DNA of 64,000 bases from the NCBI GenBank assembly GCA_905250115.1, contig CAJNOI010000215.1, positions 64,656 to 128,655 on the forward strand, given 5' to 3'. Below, piece by piece: positions 1-11,774 of the stretch. The notes below the pieces were generated by a model. The model had not been told where the DNA came from and did no database searches. It saw only the letters and a program-made list of their open reading frames with translations. Each line of letters opens with the position of its first letter. The stretch's first letter is position 1. Source of the DNA: Adineta steineri. Taxonomy: Eukaryota > Rotifera > Eurotatoria > Adinetida > Adinetidae. Made by a program: the position numbers and the translations under genes.

Positions 1-3000
1 AATGAAATGGTACAAGGACAACAGCAACAAACAAATCAAAATTCAACAAATTATCTTTCGAATGAATTACTTGCTACAACTGATCTTAATCGAGTACAAA
101 GTGAAAAAGTAAGAAAGATATATATATATATACCAATTGAGATTTAATTTTTATTTGCTATTCTTCAGGAAACAGCTGATGCACTTTTAGCTGTTGCAAT
201 ATCAAAAACAAATTTTGGCACAACAAATTCCAGTAAGAAACGAAATTATTATCTTTTCTTAATATTAAATTTATCTTTTTTTAAAGATATGAATACAACT
301 AATGAAGGAATTTATTCACCAAATACTGCAAAGTAAATTATATTCTTTTAAATAAATTTATAAATAACTGTTTTGTTTAGCTCATCATCATATATGAATA
401 TTGATCGTCCATCTCTAGCAGCTGCTGCTTTATATGATCTTAAACATGAACAATTACAAATAGCAAATGCTGCACTACAACAACAAGCAATTAGTGAACG
501 AAACCAACAAGAAACATCTACTGATAATAAACGACAAGAAGCTACAAATGTTTCAACAGCCGATAATCAATCAGTGACAACTACTGCTGGTACACAGCAA
601 TTTACCGAAGAAGGTAAAATTAAATCAAAGCAAAAATTTTCAATATAAAATAACGTTTGTTCTCTTTTTTTAGTAACAGAAATGGGTCCAGAAATTCCAT
701 TTGAAATTGGCCAATTTTTACTTTATAAAGGACATTTTCTGAATCTACTTCATTTTCCTATATGGAAAGTACATACCAAAACATTGCTACTTAAATATGA
801 TACAGTACTTGCTGATTCAGAAATTGCTTGGGAAGCTACAGATGAAGTAAGAATACATTAAACATGTAAATAATAAATTCCATTCGATTATATATCTATA
901 TTTCTTCTAGGGAATGTTTTATACGAATGTCTATGAAGATTATGTTCCTCTTAAATGTGAATTAAAAGGTTTACATAATAATCAAGAAGTAGTTCGTATT
1001 GTTAATGAATCCCATCCAATTAAACTTAAGTATAATAACCATATTTTTATATTATTAGAAAAAAATAATCTGATTTTGTTTTTCAAGAATTCATGGTCAT
1101 ATGAGTTCAGTACGTATTCAACATGATGTTTATGCTCAAGTACTTGTTAATCATGTTTATGATGCTGATGTATTACCAAGAATTAAAGCAAATACTGGTA
1201 TAATTTATCAATTTTTAGAAAAATAATGTTTTTGATTTTTTCTTCTTGTAGACGATTATGCTTCATATATTCGATTGATTGATGAAATGCTTGATCAACG
1301 TTATAATTATGTTATTCAATCAAGACGTACGATAGAAACTTTTCCGGTATATAAATTCCAATTTTTTGTACTTATACAAAATATTTTATTTAAATAGTGT
1401 GCAGTTGCAAAATACCCATTGCTTGATATTATCAATCAACCGCAAAGACATTTACATTGTCAAGTAAATCATATCAATATTTTCAAATTCATCAAAAACC
1501 TAAATTGTTTATTTTAGGTTACGGAAGATAAATCTCAATCAGTTTCACATACATTACGTTTTCATGGAAATCAATATGATGGAGATACATTAAAAGCAAG
1601 CGATACTCCATTACAAATATTGGTAATTAATTAAAATAAAAATTTTTATTTATAAAACTATAGAAGAAAACATAGCATAATGATTTATTAGATACAACTT
1701 TAATAATACTCTACGATATCGATTATAGTTGTTCAAAACATCTCAATGATTTCTTTCAATAAAGTAATATTAACTCGAAGTCCATTTAGAATTCTCAAGA
1801 ACACAGAGGCACAAGATTAAGAATACAATGTAACACTGTAGTAAAGTCTCTAACTGTATCAGAACTTTTAAGATTTGAACTACTAGTTAACAAAAACGCT
1901 TAGTATTTCGAACAGATGTTGAGATCGATACATGGAATTCATAAATCTATCTATATATATAAAGAAGAAAGCTTGTCTGTTTGTTCTTTATGCATTTGGA
2001 GACCGTACGAGCAAATCAAATGAAACTTTCCAGAAATGTTGTCTACACCCAGGGGAAGATCGATATCTACTTTTTTCTGAAAAAAATGAATCCTACGCTT
2101 GCTACAGGCAATCTATAGAACTGACTAATAGGAATGCAGCATTTGAAAAAATCAAAAAAACATTGATAGCGAAGGCGCCCAAAGGCCATCTGAGCGCATA
2201 TCTCCCGTTCGCTATGCATTCGGTCCCTGTAATAGCTTTAATCACTAAAGTTTCTATGACACTTCCTTAGTTACCAAGGACGGTCGACGGGGATTGGCGT
2301 AGTCATCGGGAGGGGGGGGGGCGGGATGGGGCGTGATTGAAACTTTACCCAGGTGGTTGTGTGATAGCTAACGTCACCAAACCATCAATCACACTTCTGT
2401 ATATACAAGGAAAAGTGGCGAGGGGGTCGGATACGGAAGATGTTTGAAATATAAATATTTTGCAGCGGGAACCGTGTCAAAGGGATTTTACAGCGACAAC
2501 TGTATGACAGAGAGTTTGCAGCGGGAACTGTAAGACCAGGATTTTGCAGCGAGAACTTTGTAAGAGAGAATTTGCAGTGGGTACTTCCTCTAGTACTTCT
2601 ATAAAAATGATTCAATTTCCCTCTTGATTATCTGAAAGATGACATTAGATCTATAATGATTATATTTAATTCTAGGAAATATTTGTATGTGAAACTATTG
2701 CTGCCTTAGCTCAAACCGCTCATCAACTTAAACATCATGTTTATCATATGTTTTGTCATGCTCAACAAAAAGTAAATAAGTCGAAAAATAAATTTTATTT
2801 ATTCATATTGATTAAATTTTAATAGGTTGCTGAATTACAAGCCTTGAATCCAACAGCTGATGCCACAGAATTAATTAGTGCGATTTGTGGTGATTCCGCA
2901 TGGTTACAAGAAGTAATATAGAAATGAAATTTTCTTGATTTGCTTTTTGTTTTTATTCTATTTAGTTATTCGATCGTTTTGATTCCATAATGCAACAAGC

Positions 3001-3040
3001 AGATTTATATATTTTTTCAAACGTTGAAATAGCTTGGTGA
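1..3040 (+). CDS. DUF4211-like protein (QSER1/PRR12-type C-terminal domain), 5' truncated by window
   Basis: Thirteen exons can be read: 1-108, 169-232, 287-332, 381-613, 674-846, 911-1029, 1088-1197, 1252-1346, 1398-1463, 1518-1622, 2676-2771, 2826-2912, 2966-3040 (TGA). They join in one frame to 458 residues; the start lies upstream of the window. The first ~170 residues are Gln/Asn/Ser/Thr-rich low complexity. The rest looks like a folded domain with blocks such as IPFEIGQFLLYKG, PIWKVHTKTLLLKY and DDYASYIRLIDEMLDQR, followed by YDGDTL. From memory these resemble the DUF4211 domain of chromatin-associated QSER1/PRR12 proteins, but the Cys pairs often seen in that domain are mostly missing. 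The domain call is moderate; any role in nuclear regulation is inferred. The intron at 1623-2675 is over 1 kb, against about 50-60 bp for the others, because it carries an insert. Confidence 0.6.
2308..2331 (+). other. G-quadruplex-type G tract
   Basis: Four or more runs of at least three G lie within 24 bases on the plus strand, including one run of ten. This is the only such tract in the window, and it sits inside the intronic insert. Confidence 0.6.
2458..2583 (+). repeat. 28-bp minisatellite, about 4.5 copies
   Basis: Units start at 2458, 2486, 2514, 2542 and 2570 (the last partial), an exact 28-base spacing. The conserved core is TTTGCAGCGGGAACTGT with a purine-rich tail. It forms the 3' part of the intronic insert. 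Internal tandem repeats near one end are common in non-autonomous mobile elements. Confidence 0.8.
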
Positions 3041-3591
3041 AATAAAAGAAGAAAAAAAAAGCAAATTATAATCTAGTGGACTTCTTAGCTGCATTCATCC
3101 ATCACTAGTCATAATTTCCTCGTAATACATACATAGATATATATATTTGTTTTTCTTTTGTGTATATATATATATCATGTATTGTAACTATCTATTTGAT
3201 ATTTTCAAAATTACGCTCTATCTATATGTATTTGCTTGTTTATTTAGAGCGTTTGTTATTGTATAAACTTGAAAAAAAATGTTTTCATTAGATTTCGCAA
3301 TGTTTTTTGTTTTTAAAAGAATGAATGCGATAATAATGTTATATATCGCAATTCTTTTAGTTGGATACTTATCATAAAATCTAATACTGATTAGTAATTG
3401 TTATTAGTGAAAGGTTACTTGTATTTTGATTTTATGCAATTCAGGATTCTGTAGAAGAATCTGCACATCTGACTTTGATTAGATAATCAAATGAAATGAG
3501 ATGATTTTTTCATGGATTCTGATTGTACTGCTAGAACAGTATAGTCTTATCTTTATTTCTATTATTCAAAATTGAAATAAATACCATACTG
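3041..3591. other. Downstream flank of DUF4211-like gene, no gene seen
   Basis: AT-rich sequence with short TA-rich runs near 3136-3175 and AATAAA-like hexamers. It probably holds the 3' UTR of the upstream gene. I see no coding exon. Confidence 0.5.
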
Positions 3592-4028
3592 ACAAGGGAA
3601 CCTCAGCAGCTGTTCAATCTCTTGTTTAATAAAAAACAATGGGGATAGAGGTTATCAATCATGTTGATTCCGAATATGAGTATGAGAAGTGCCCTTAGGC
3701 TTTTATGGAATGATCTTGTAGAAAATCGGTTTCCAAAAACCACATACTTTTTACTACCTCGATAGACATAATCTTTAGAAAACGCGTTCAAACAGCGTTT
3801 CAACGGTAGATCATCGTATAAACGGCGTTTTTACGCGTTTTTTTGCAGATTATGTCTATCGAGGTAGTAAAAAGTATGTGGTTTTTGGAAACCGGTTTTC
3901 TACAAGATCATTCCATAAAGACCTAAGGGCACTTCTCATACTCATATTCGGAATCAACATGGTTGATAACCTCTATCCCCATTGTTTTTATTAGACAAGC
4001 GATTGAACAGTTACTGATGTTCCCTCGT
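3592..4028. mobile_element. Fold-back (long inverted repeat) element, ~437 bp
   Basis: The left arm (3592-3774) and right arm (3847-4028) are near-perfect inverted copies around a 72-base loop that has its own imperfect inverted repeat with ACGCG. The outermost bases are ACAAGGGAAC on the left and ACGAGGGAAC on the right (read inward). These termini match a second fold-back element at 50035-50644. No transposase is present, so it would be a non-autonomous foldback/MITE type. I could not find a clear target-site duplication. Confidence 0.8.
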
Positions 4029-4497
4029 GAGCAGTTTTCGGAAGAAGTATAAAGGATGAAGATATCTCACGAAATATTCACTCAACTATAAGCGCTCTAG
4101 AAAATTATAAAATGAATGATTAATATCTGTTCTTATAGTTATACAGAATAGCTGAACATTCATTTCATTAGTAAATGATACTAGTGCATCTGACAGCTAA
4201 AAGAATGCTCGATAGTTTTGATAGGAGAACGATGTAAGTACATTTCCTACTTATACTTGTAAAATCTTGAAAATGTATGATCCAAAAATTATTGTAATTT
4301 TCGAAATATGTAAAATATCTACACAATAATATTCTTTGACAAGCCATTTAATATTATTTTAATCATACATGTACATCGATTATTATCACGAAGAAAATAT
4401 CTTATTAATTATTATTACAGTCATTCTATAGAAAATATTAAAGGAAAAACATGTTGTTTTTTTATTATTTTAATAAATATAAAAACAGAATTTCGAA
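4029..4497. other. Intergenic, no gene seen
   Basis: AT-rich spacer between the fold-back element and the 3' end of the minus-strand calcium-sensor gene; nothing recognisable. Confidence 0.5.
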
Positions 4498-5110
4498 TTA
4501 TATTTCAAATGGATTGGCAAATCTTGCTAATGTAATATCATGTAAACATCCATTAATAAATTCTGTTTTACTTAGTACTTTATCTTGATTTGTATCGAAT
4601 GTAAGCATAAGTGTATTTGTATAAGTTTTTGCATCTTCTTCAGGTAAACCAATAATTCGACATATTAAATTAAGAATTTTTTTTGCTTCCTTTTTTTCAA
4701 CTACTTGATCATCATTTATATCATAGACTTCAAATGCATATTCAAATTTTTGTTGTTTTGTACCTTCACTTGTTGCAATATAAGCAAAAAGAAATTCAGA
4801 AAAATCAATCGTACCTTATAAAATAAAAAACCAAAACATTGATTGAAAATTATTAGTCAAATTATTTACCAGATTGATCAGCATCAAATGCTCGAAAAAT
4901 ATGATCAGTTATTTGTTGTAGATTTGATTTTTTTCGTAATTTCGAATAGAATACTTGAAATTGTCGTTTATCCATTCGATCAGTATGATTAGTATCTTGA
5001 TGAAATTCATCATACCATTGACGAATTTCTCTTTCACTTTTTCCACTTGTTTTTATTAAAATTTCAACATCTCTTTCAGTAAGTACATGTGTTCCATTTC
5101 GATTACCCAT
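4498..5110 (-). CDS. Neuronal calcium sensor-like EF-hand protein
   Basis: Two exons on the minus strand, 5110-4870 and 4814-4498, encode 185 residues, about the usual length of the recoverin/frequenin/hippocalcin family. Three canonical EF loops are visible: DADQSGTIDFSE (spanning the intron), DINDDQVVEKKE and DTNQDKVLSKTE. The first EF hand is degenerate, as in the family, but the usual Cys-Pro of that loop is absent (FHQDTNHTDRMDKRQF). The N-terminus begins MGNRNG, so Gly2 could be myristoylated, although position 6 is Gly rather than the preferred Ser/Thr. Such proteins are calcium-dependent membrane switches that regulate channels, receptors or lipid kinases. The subfamily is not assigned; the SEREIRQWYDEFH segment looks NCS/VILIP-like. 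Confidence 0.88.
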
Positions 5111-8100
5111 TTAACATATGTTGTTATTGTCTTTTTTTATGGTTATATATACAAAAAAAAATTTTTTTTTGTCTATGCATTCATGTTTCTCTTTATGTAA
5201 GCATAATGTTCCCATGGATATGGACACCCACAGAACGAGATTATTCAAGCATGACGTAAACAAATTTTCTATAAACAAAAAAGAAAATCCAATATTTCGT
5301 CAATACAAGATCTTACAACTATTTTGATATTCAGAAGTGTTTGTGGGTTATATGAATGGTTTATTTTTAAGATATCGAGCATAAACAGACGAATTACTTC
5401 GGAACGTTGAAAACTAAATTGACAAATATGTTATTTCTAAACTGCCGAAATCCTCATAAAGACCGTAATATTTATTACTGAAAAAAGCTGCACGACTACA
5501 TGTCAAATAGGAAGTTGAAGTGAATGATCTCTTAATCAACAATAATAAACACATCTTTTGCATTTTGTTATGCATTATTTTTATATATCCAGAGAAAATT
5601 AAAACACAAAATTATTTAAACTTAAAAAATTCCGACATTCCAGCTGTTCTGTACTTTCTCTTCCTATGTAAATATGTATATCTTAATCGAAGTTAGTTAT
5701 GATTTTATCATAAAGCAGCCAAAAATCTTTATTTATTATTATGTACGTAGCTAAAACTAATTACATGATATTTGAAATACCTAAAAATAAAACCGACCGA
5801 ACAATAGTTTTCAATGTCAATACCTATATTATTCAGTATGCTATATTTTATTCGTAGATTTAACAGAAATATAATGATATCAATAACATTCCTTTCTTAG
5901 TAAATTCAACGAATGAGAAAAACATATCGTAAATTATTTTCCTCTCATCATATGCTTGAAATATGTCCTCGAAAGAATTGCTTATTTTTCTTTTATTCAA
6001 AACAATTGTACATGAAAAAATGTTGTATCCTACCCGTTTACATTTATATCCATCAATGCTTTGAAGAAGAAGAAAAAAAAGTCAACAAGCAAAGAACGAT
6101 AACAGTCGGTTAAAAAGTACCATATGCAAACAAATATTTACACTGAAATAGAAAATCTATTTTCAAATAAATTTTTTAAAATACTAAGCGGTTGGTACAT
6201 ATTATATATTTTGTTTTCAATTAAAAAAATATCTTTGTTATATATGATTAATTTTTCAGGGCGGATGACTATTTAGTGAAATATATACATTTTTTCAAAC
6301 ATTGTCAATACAGTAATAAATATATCTATTGGACGAAAGAGGAAAAAAAAATGTTTATGTCATATTTTTGATTAGTTCTAATCGTATATATACATTCATA
6401 TACGTAATGTCTCATTTGATTTCACCTTCGGCTCGATTAGCATATTTATACATGCGTTAAATTAATGAATGAATGACGATGTAAATAACGAAAAAGTATG
6501 TTTCTAAAGACATATACATATCATTATTTGAACAATTATCAGTATATTCAAATAAAAAATTTTTTTTGCTTTTCTTTTACATACTGTCTTATCATCTTCA
6601 TCATAAGAACAAACAATCTATTTATCTCTTAAGATGGTAAACAGAATATATATATATATATACACTTACAAAAAAAGAAAATGAATCGACTTTCACCTTA
6701 CCATTATTATTATCTTATCTTCCGTGATCAAGTTAACAAGTCGTTTTTTTTTTCTTTTTCTCTCTCTTTTACTTGTCTTCCGTCAAGGGTATGTCTTCGT
6801 TATATGAACTTTCCTTCTTCTGTTTTCTTTTTTTTCTTTTAAATTAAATCTGTTTGTTATTCAGTAGACGGGAACATTTGAATTGAAGCAAAGCATAAGT
6901 CAAATGAAGCAAAGCCGACTTTGATTGAGTTCATAGCGTATAACATAGAGATTTTATTTACTATTCTTTGTTCATTCAATATACTCTAAGAATCGTTTAG
7001 TGAACTAGTCTTCATAAAAAGCGCATCATTTATTTCTTCTTCGTATATGTGTTGTACCTTTTTTTTGTTTTACTAATAATTGAGAGAAACACAACATATA
7101 TAATGAATTGAAAAGAGTCTATCTAGGTCAATGATCATGAGTTGTTAATGATTGAAATAAGTAACAGGTTGTCGTGACCTACTTCTTTTTCTTCTTCGTC
7201 GTCGTCGCTGTCGAAAGTTGTATATATTGTAAATGAAAAAGAAAATTGTTGATATGCTCATTGTCTTTACATTAGCACTTCGTTATAGAAATAAAGCTTA
7301 GCGTCAATATGCGTAATCGATCGACTGTTGTTTGTCATGTGTCTTATCAATATCATCAATACTTGCAAACACTTGTCGATTGTATACATTTATGTTCATC
7401 AGCTAATTGGGTCTACCGACTAATTGATGATTGTATAGTAGAATCTAACATAACAATGGTACCATTTAAAAAAAAGGCATATGACAATAAAAACGAAAAG
7501 AGGAGGAGTTCAAGAGACGCGATGAACTTTTTTTTTTCTTCTTTTTATGTCTTGTTCCGGTCACCTCTATTCATATACAGTATGTGAAGAATATTGCACA
7601 TATACAATGTTTATTCTCATTTTGAGGTCACCTAGTTAAAGATCGAAATATGTATGTGCTAAGTGTCTTCATGTGGATATCGTGTTCAATACAATGAATG
7701 AGCAAAGAAAGAGAAAAGAAAAACGAAAAAAATTTGTTTTATTATATACGTCGTTGCGGACCTTCCTCTTACTGTCTCGACAGGTAGACAGGATGGATGA
7801 TGATGATGATGGTGGTGATGATGATGGAGGAAAATAAGAGAACAGAGCAAGGCCAGTGTATATATGTATGTTCAAAAAGCAACTTGAAATGATTCCTTTT
7901 TCTTTTCTCATTGTACACTGACCGAAAGAGAGAGAGAGAGTGCGCAAAAACAGAACGGGATATGTCTCCTGTTGTGAGAGAATTGTGTTCTTGAGCTTCC
8001 AAGGTAGACGATAAAATTGAAAATAATAGATCTCTCGTCTTGACCTACAATATTTTCGAAGGAAGGAGGTCATTCATAAGCGCTCCTATTCTTTTTAAAA

Positions 8101-8641
8101 TAACAGCAACAATACTCTGAATATAATCAAAATTTCATATTAAACATTCGCTGTCTGTCTTCTACATATTGGTATATCTCACTGTATACTATTTCGCTAA
8201 GTCTCCTATATATAATATAAGCATAAAAATGTATCTCTTTTTCGTCGACTAAATTATAACTCATTAAATATTATCATTTAATGACATCGTAGAACAGTGT
8301 TTAGGTTTATCTACCTGTGTATTTTTCTCCATGTTGCTTATCTTTTAATTTTTATCTCCTTCGTTCTTTTACTCAGTTAGGTAAATGTACGGAAGTATAG
8401 GGAGTCTTGTGAAAATAAATATGTAGAAGGTAAGGTAATGTGTTTCTTCCCTACGTCAATACAGATGACATATTTGAAGGGAAAGATATGATTACATGAT
8501 GAATATTAAAAAATACATGTAGCAAATATCGTTCGATGATTCTTCTTTTCCGTTATTATGACTTATCAATACATTTATTCTATATTTTTTTTCTTCTTTT
8601 TAATATAATATGAATAAACAAATTCGAATTTATATTTTAGT
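5111..8641. other. Long non-coding stretch upstream of the ETS gene
   Basis: About 3.5 kb with many homopyrimidine/homopurine runs (for example 6748-6840), short TA repeats near 6648-6662 and a GAT microsatellite. Small open frames here lack splice context and protein-like composition. Its position between a minus-strand gene and the 5' end of an ETS transcription factor makes it a likely home for distal promoter or enhancer DNA and unseen 5' UTR exons; that is inference. Confidence 0.4.
7792..7826. repeat. GAT/GGT trinucleotide microsatellite
   Basis: GGATGGATGATGATGATG followed by GGTGGTGATGATGATGG. Simple sequence only. Confidence 0.8.
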
Positions 8642-10575
8642 ATGGTAGCTAATACTGATACTACATTAAATAATATATCTTTATCGGCAAATAATTATTT
8701 TATATCACCATCAATAAAAATGACTTTACCTCCACATTTACGTAAGAAAAAAATTTTGTTTTTTTGATAAATATATATTTTTGTTTTTAAAATTTTAGTT
8801 CGTTCAATTGATTTTTGGACAAAAGAAGATGTACAAAAATGGATTGAATATTGTATTGATGAATATGCTTTAGGAGATATTGATGTGAATGATTTTGAAA
8901 TGAATGGTTAGTTAAATAAAGGAAATTTGAAATGAAATTATCTGTTTTTAAATAGGTAAAGCATTAGCATTATTAAGTGAAGATGGTTTTAAAAAACGTT
9001 CATTACGATCTGGAGATATTCTATATCAAGCTCTTCAACAACATAATGCTATAATTAAATCAATAAATTGCCAAAGTAAATATTTTCAATTGGAAATTAA
9101 ATAATCAAAATTTTTCAAATAGATTTTTCATATCAATTATGGAATAATTTCGGTCTTTTTCCACCGTCATCTATGCGTCATTTTAATATGCCATATCCAC
9201 CTCTTCCACCACCACCAGCAACTATACCTTATGTACATTCAGCATTTAATTATTTATCTAATCGTTCTGAAACAGACTTTATTGATTCTCAACAATCGAT
9301 ACGAACTCGACAGACATCCAATTCTTCGTCATCATCAGGTTTGTACCTATTATTTTTTTGATAATAAAATTTTCGTTCTTTTTTCTTTCAAGTTATAAAA
9401 TCTTTAGAAAAAAATGATATTCATCTTCCATTATCATCTGTTAAACAAGAATACATTCATAATGAAGATATTGATACTGAACAACAAGAAACAATGTCAA
9501 TTCCACATATACTAACATCAAATTCACCAAATATTAATGAATCTCTATTGAGAAAGGTTCCTTCCGGAATATATTCAAGAATAAAACAACAAGTCAATGA
9601 TGTCGGACATCTAGATGGAAATGATAAAACTAGACAAATACGTTATTATCATGATCGAATTGATTTTCATGGTGATATACTAATGAAACCGAAAGCAGCA
9701 AAAAGTAAGATTGTTTATTTTTTCTTCGAATAATGAACGATGAATAAATCATACATTCTTTTTGTCTATTAAGATTGTCGAATTCTATGGGAATTTATAT
9801 ATATTTTACTTGAAGATCCACTTTATGAATCAATAATTCATTGGGAAAATCGTGAAAAAATGATATTTCGAATAAATCAAGCTGATAAATTAGCTGCACT
9901 TTGGGGTATATTTAATTAAATTAGTTCTTATTTTTTATTTATTTCTTTAAAAAAGGTCTTCAAAAGAATCGCTTATCAATGACATATGAAAAATTATCAC
10001 GTGGAATGCGTTATTATTATTCAAATAATATTATATCAAAAGAACAATCGAAACGTTTATTATATCGTTTTATGCGTTCACCGGATGAAATTCGAAAAAA
10101 TATGAAACGTCATGGTTCAACAGCAACAACAACACCCGCAACAAATATGTTATATCCAATAATAAATAAAAAATCTTCAGCATCATCATCGTCATCATCA
10201 CCACCTAATACAAATCTTCATAGTCAAGAATTATCTTCATCTCAATTACAAAATCAATTTCTACAATTTTTACCAGCGTATTCATCAATGATATCAAATT
10301 TAAATTCCGCAAATAATTTATTATTTCCTACACGTGATAATTCTATATCTAAAAGTGATCGAGCTAGTTCATCATCACCAGAATCATTAGATAGTAATCA
10401 TGATAGTGAAAAACAATATTGTAGTTCATTACAATCATGTTCGTCAGCAACGAAACGTAAACAAAATATTCCAATATCACTAACGACACGTCTATTGCAT
10501 AGTTATCCATTTGATCAACCACTTAATTTAGCTGTTTGTAAAGAAGAAGAAAATGTTTACAATTATAAGAACTAA
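8642..10575 (+). CDS. ETV6: ETS transcription factor of the TEL/Yan (ETV6/7) type
   Basis: Seven exons (8642-8741, 8799-8906, 8956-9075, 9123-9338, 9393-9704, 9774-9905, 9956-10575) give 535 residues. Residues ~30-105 form a pointed/SAM domain ([38 protein letters not shown]) in the order seen in ETV6. Residues ~286-375 form the ETS domain ([37 protein letters not shown] with the two DNA-contacting arginines, then [11 protein letters not shown], close to the ETV6 end). The linker and C-terminus are Ser/Asn-rich. ETV6/Yan proteins are polymerising repressors acting downstream of receptor tyrosine kinase/MAPK signalling. An acceptor-like ttttag lies one base before the ATG at 8642, so either a 5' UTR exon or a spliced leader is joined there. 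The protein C-terminus is long for the family. Confidence 0.93.
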
Positions 10576-11204
10576 TAAATCATTCACATTCGATCAACTG
10601 TATTAATCGAACAGTGGAAATTTCAGCTACATTCTTCTTCGTTTGTTTTCGTATAAAAACATATCATTAGACTAAGTAGTAGGTGTAGATCAGTGTATGT
10701 ATGTGCATTGTTCTTTTGTTCTTTTTTTCCACCATATTAAATGCACTATGTGATAATATAAAACACTGTCTAAAAAAAAGAAAAAGAAAAATCTTTGTAA
10801 TGTGTATGTTTAATTTGATGAGAGTGATGACAAACAACGAATAAATTGTATATTGTAGTTTTTATTAACATGTGTTTTTTTTTTGTTTTTTTTTTCTTAT
10901 TTCTGTATACTTTTTTTCTTTATATAATGATGTCTTCCCCGAGTTCTTTTTTTCTTCAAATTTACTTCATAATAAATACAATGAATTCTCAAAAATCATT
11001 ATCAAATTAGTCCGTTGATATTTTTGTAGGTATTTTTCAGTGTAATATTATTAGTATCCTTCATACTGTCATATTAGTTATTATCGTTTCAACTCATATA
11101 TTGACGTCACGGTCGAATACTTCACATAGGGTGTGTTTTATCTCTGATATTTATATTTCGTCGTATTTTCGATATACAAAAAAAAGCTTAGATTATTCAA
11201 AATA
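10576..11204. other. Spacer between ETS and LURP1-like genes
   Basis: T-rich 3' flank of the ETS gene and the upstream region of the next gene. A cttag acceptor-like site at 11187-11191 lies 13 bases before the next ATG. No other feature seen. Confidence 0.4.
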
Positions 11205-11774
11205 ATGGAAGAATCACAAGTGAAATTACCAAGTCGTTATATTGTAGAAGATAAACATTTTGCATTAGACAGTAAATTTGTGATTACAGATGAAACAGGC
11301 AATATTTATTATACAGTTGATTCAACTCTATTTACTATGGGTGATAAATTACAAATGTATGATGCTGGTGGTAATGAATTAATAAGAATTCGTCAAGAAA
11401 ATTTACATTTACATAAAACATATATTATTGAATCAGTTCGTACTGATGCTGATGAAATGCAATTAGCATCAGTAAAACGCACTGGCTTACTTGGACAACA
11501 TAAACTAGAAATTATTGCTGTTGATGGTGCATATATAATGGAAAAAAGAGGAAATGCGTTTTCGCATGAATTTATGTTGAAAAAAGGTGATGATGTAGTT
11601 GCTATTGTAACAAAAGATCCGTCAGCAACGAAAAGTATTTATTGGTTAGATGTATCTGCTGATAGAGATGAATATCGTGCATTTCTTGTAGCTTTGGTAA
11701 TTGTTCTATCATGTGCACAACGTTTACCGGGTAATCCTCTTTCTACACCTCATGAGGGTAACGCTAAACCTTAA
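11205..11774 (+). CDS. LURP1-related (LOR, tubby-like C-terminal fold) protein
   Basis: A single-exon frame of 189 residues. It reads as the LOR/DUF567 beta-barrel family: RYIVEDKHFALDSKFVITDETGN near the start, then strands with LIRIRQENLHLHKTYII, a central HKLEIIAVDG and a final segment ending in YRAFLVALVIVLSCAQ. The family shares the tubby/phospholipid-scramblase fold and may bind membranes or lipids; specific functions in animals are poorly known. The final hydrophobic helix (about residues 160-175) packs inside the barrel in this fold and is not by itself evidence of a membrane protein. The absence of introns contrasts with the neighbours. Confidence 0.75.
   Translation: MEESQVKLPSRYIVEDKHFALDSKFVITDETGNIYYTVDSTLFTMGDKLQMYDAGGNELIRIRQENLHLHKTYIIESVRTDADEMQLASVKRTGLLGQHKLEIIAVDGAYIMEKRGNAFSHEFMLKKGDDVVAIVTKDPSATKSIYWLDVSADRDEYRAFLVALVIVLSCAQRLPGNPLSTPHEGNAKP

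Larger units (their letters stand above)
1946..2593 (+). mobile_element. Intronic insert with Helitron-like 5' end
   Basis: The intron 1623-2675 holds a block unlike its surroundings. It opens with TCTATCTATATATATAAAG and then GCTTGTCTGTTTGTTC and TTTGGAGACCGTACG, which resemble the 5' ends of many animal non-autonomous Helitrons (from memory). The block is far more GC-rich than the flanks and contains a G-tract, an 8-bp inverted repeat (GTGATTGA 2333-2340, TCAATCAC 2385-2392) and a 28-bp minisatellite. CTAG at 2590-2593 is a possible 3' end, but I see no 3' hairpin, so the right boundary is a guess. An open frame at 1932-2270 crosses the block but does not read as a protein. Confidence 0.4.

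Noticed and set aside
1932..2270. 112-codon open frame inside the intron insert
   Set aside because: No recognisable domain, it crosses the presumed 5' end of a mobile element, and the flanking exons splice in frame without it.
2458..2583. Regular 28-bp repeat considered as a CRISPR array
   Set aside because: Units are directly contiguous with no unique spacers, and the genome is eukaryotic.
3603..3803. 66-codon minus-strand frame
   Set aside because: Lies inside an arm of the fold-back element; open by chance.
7669..8073. 134-codon minus-strand frame over the GAT microsatellite
   Set aside because: Built largely on simple repeats (Ser/Pro runs); no conserved features.
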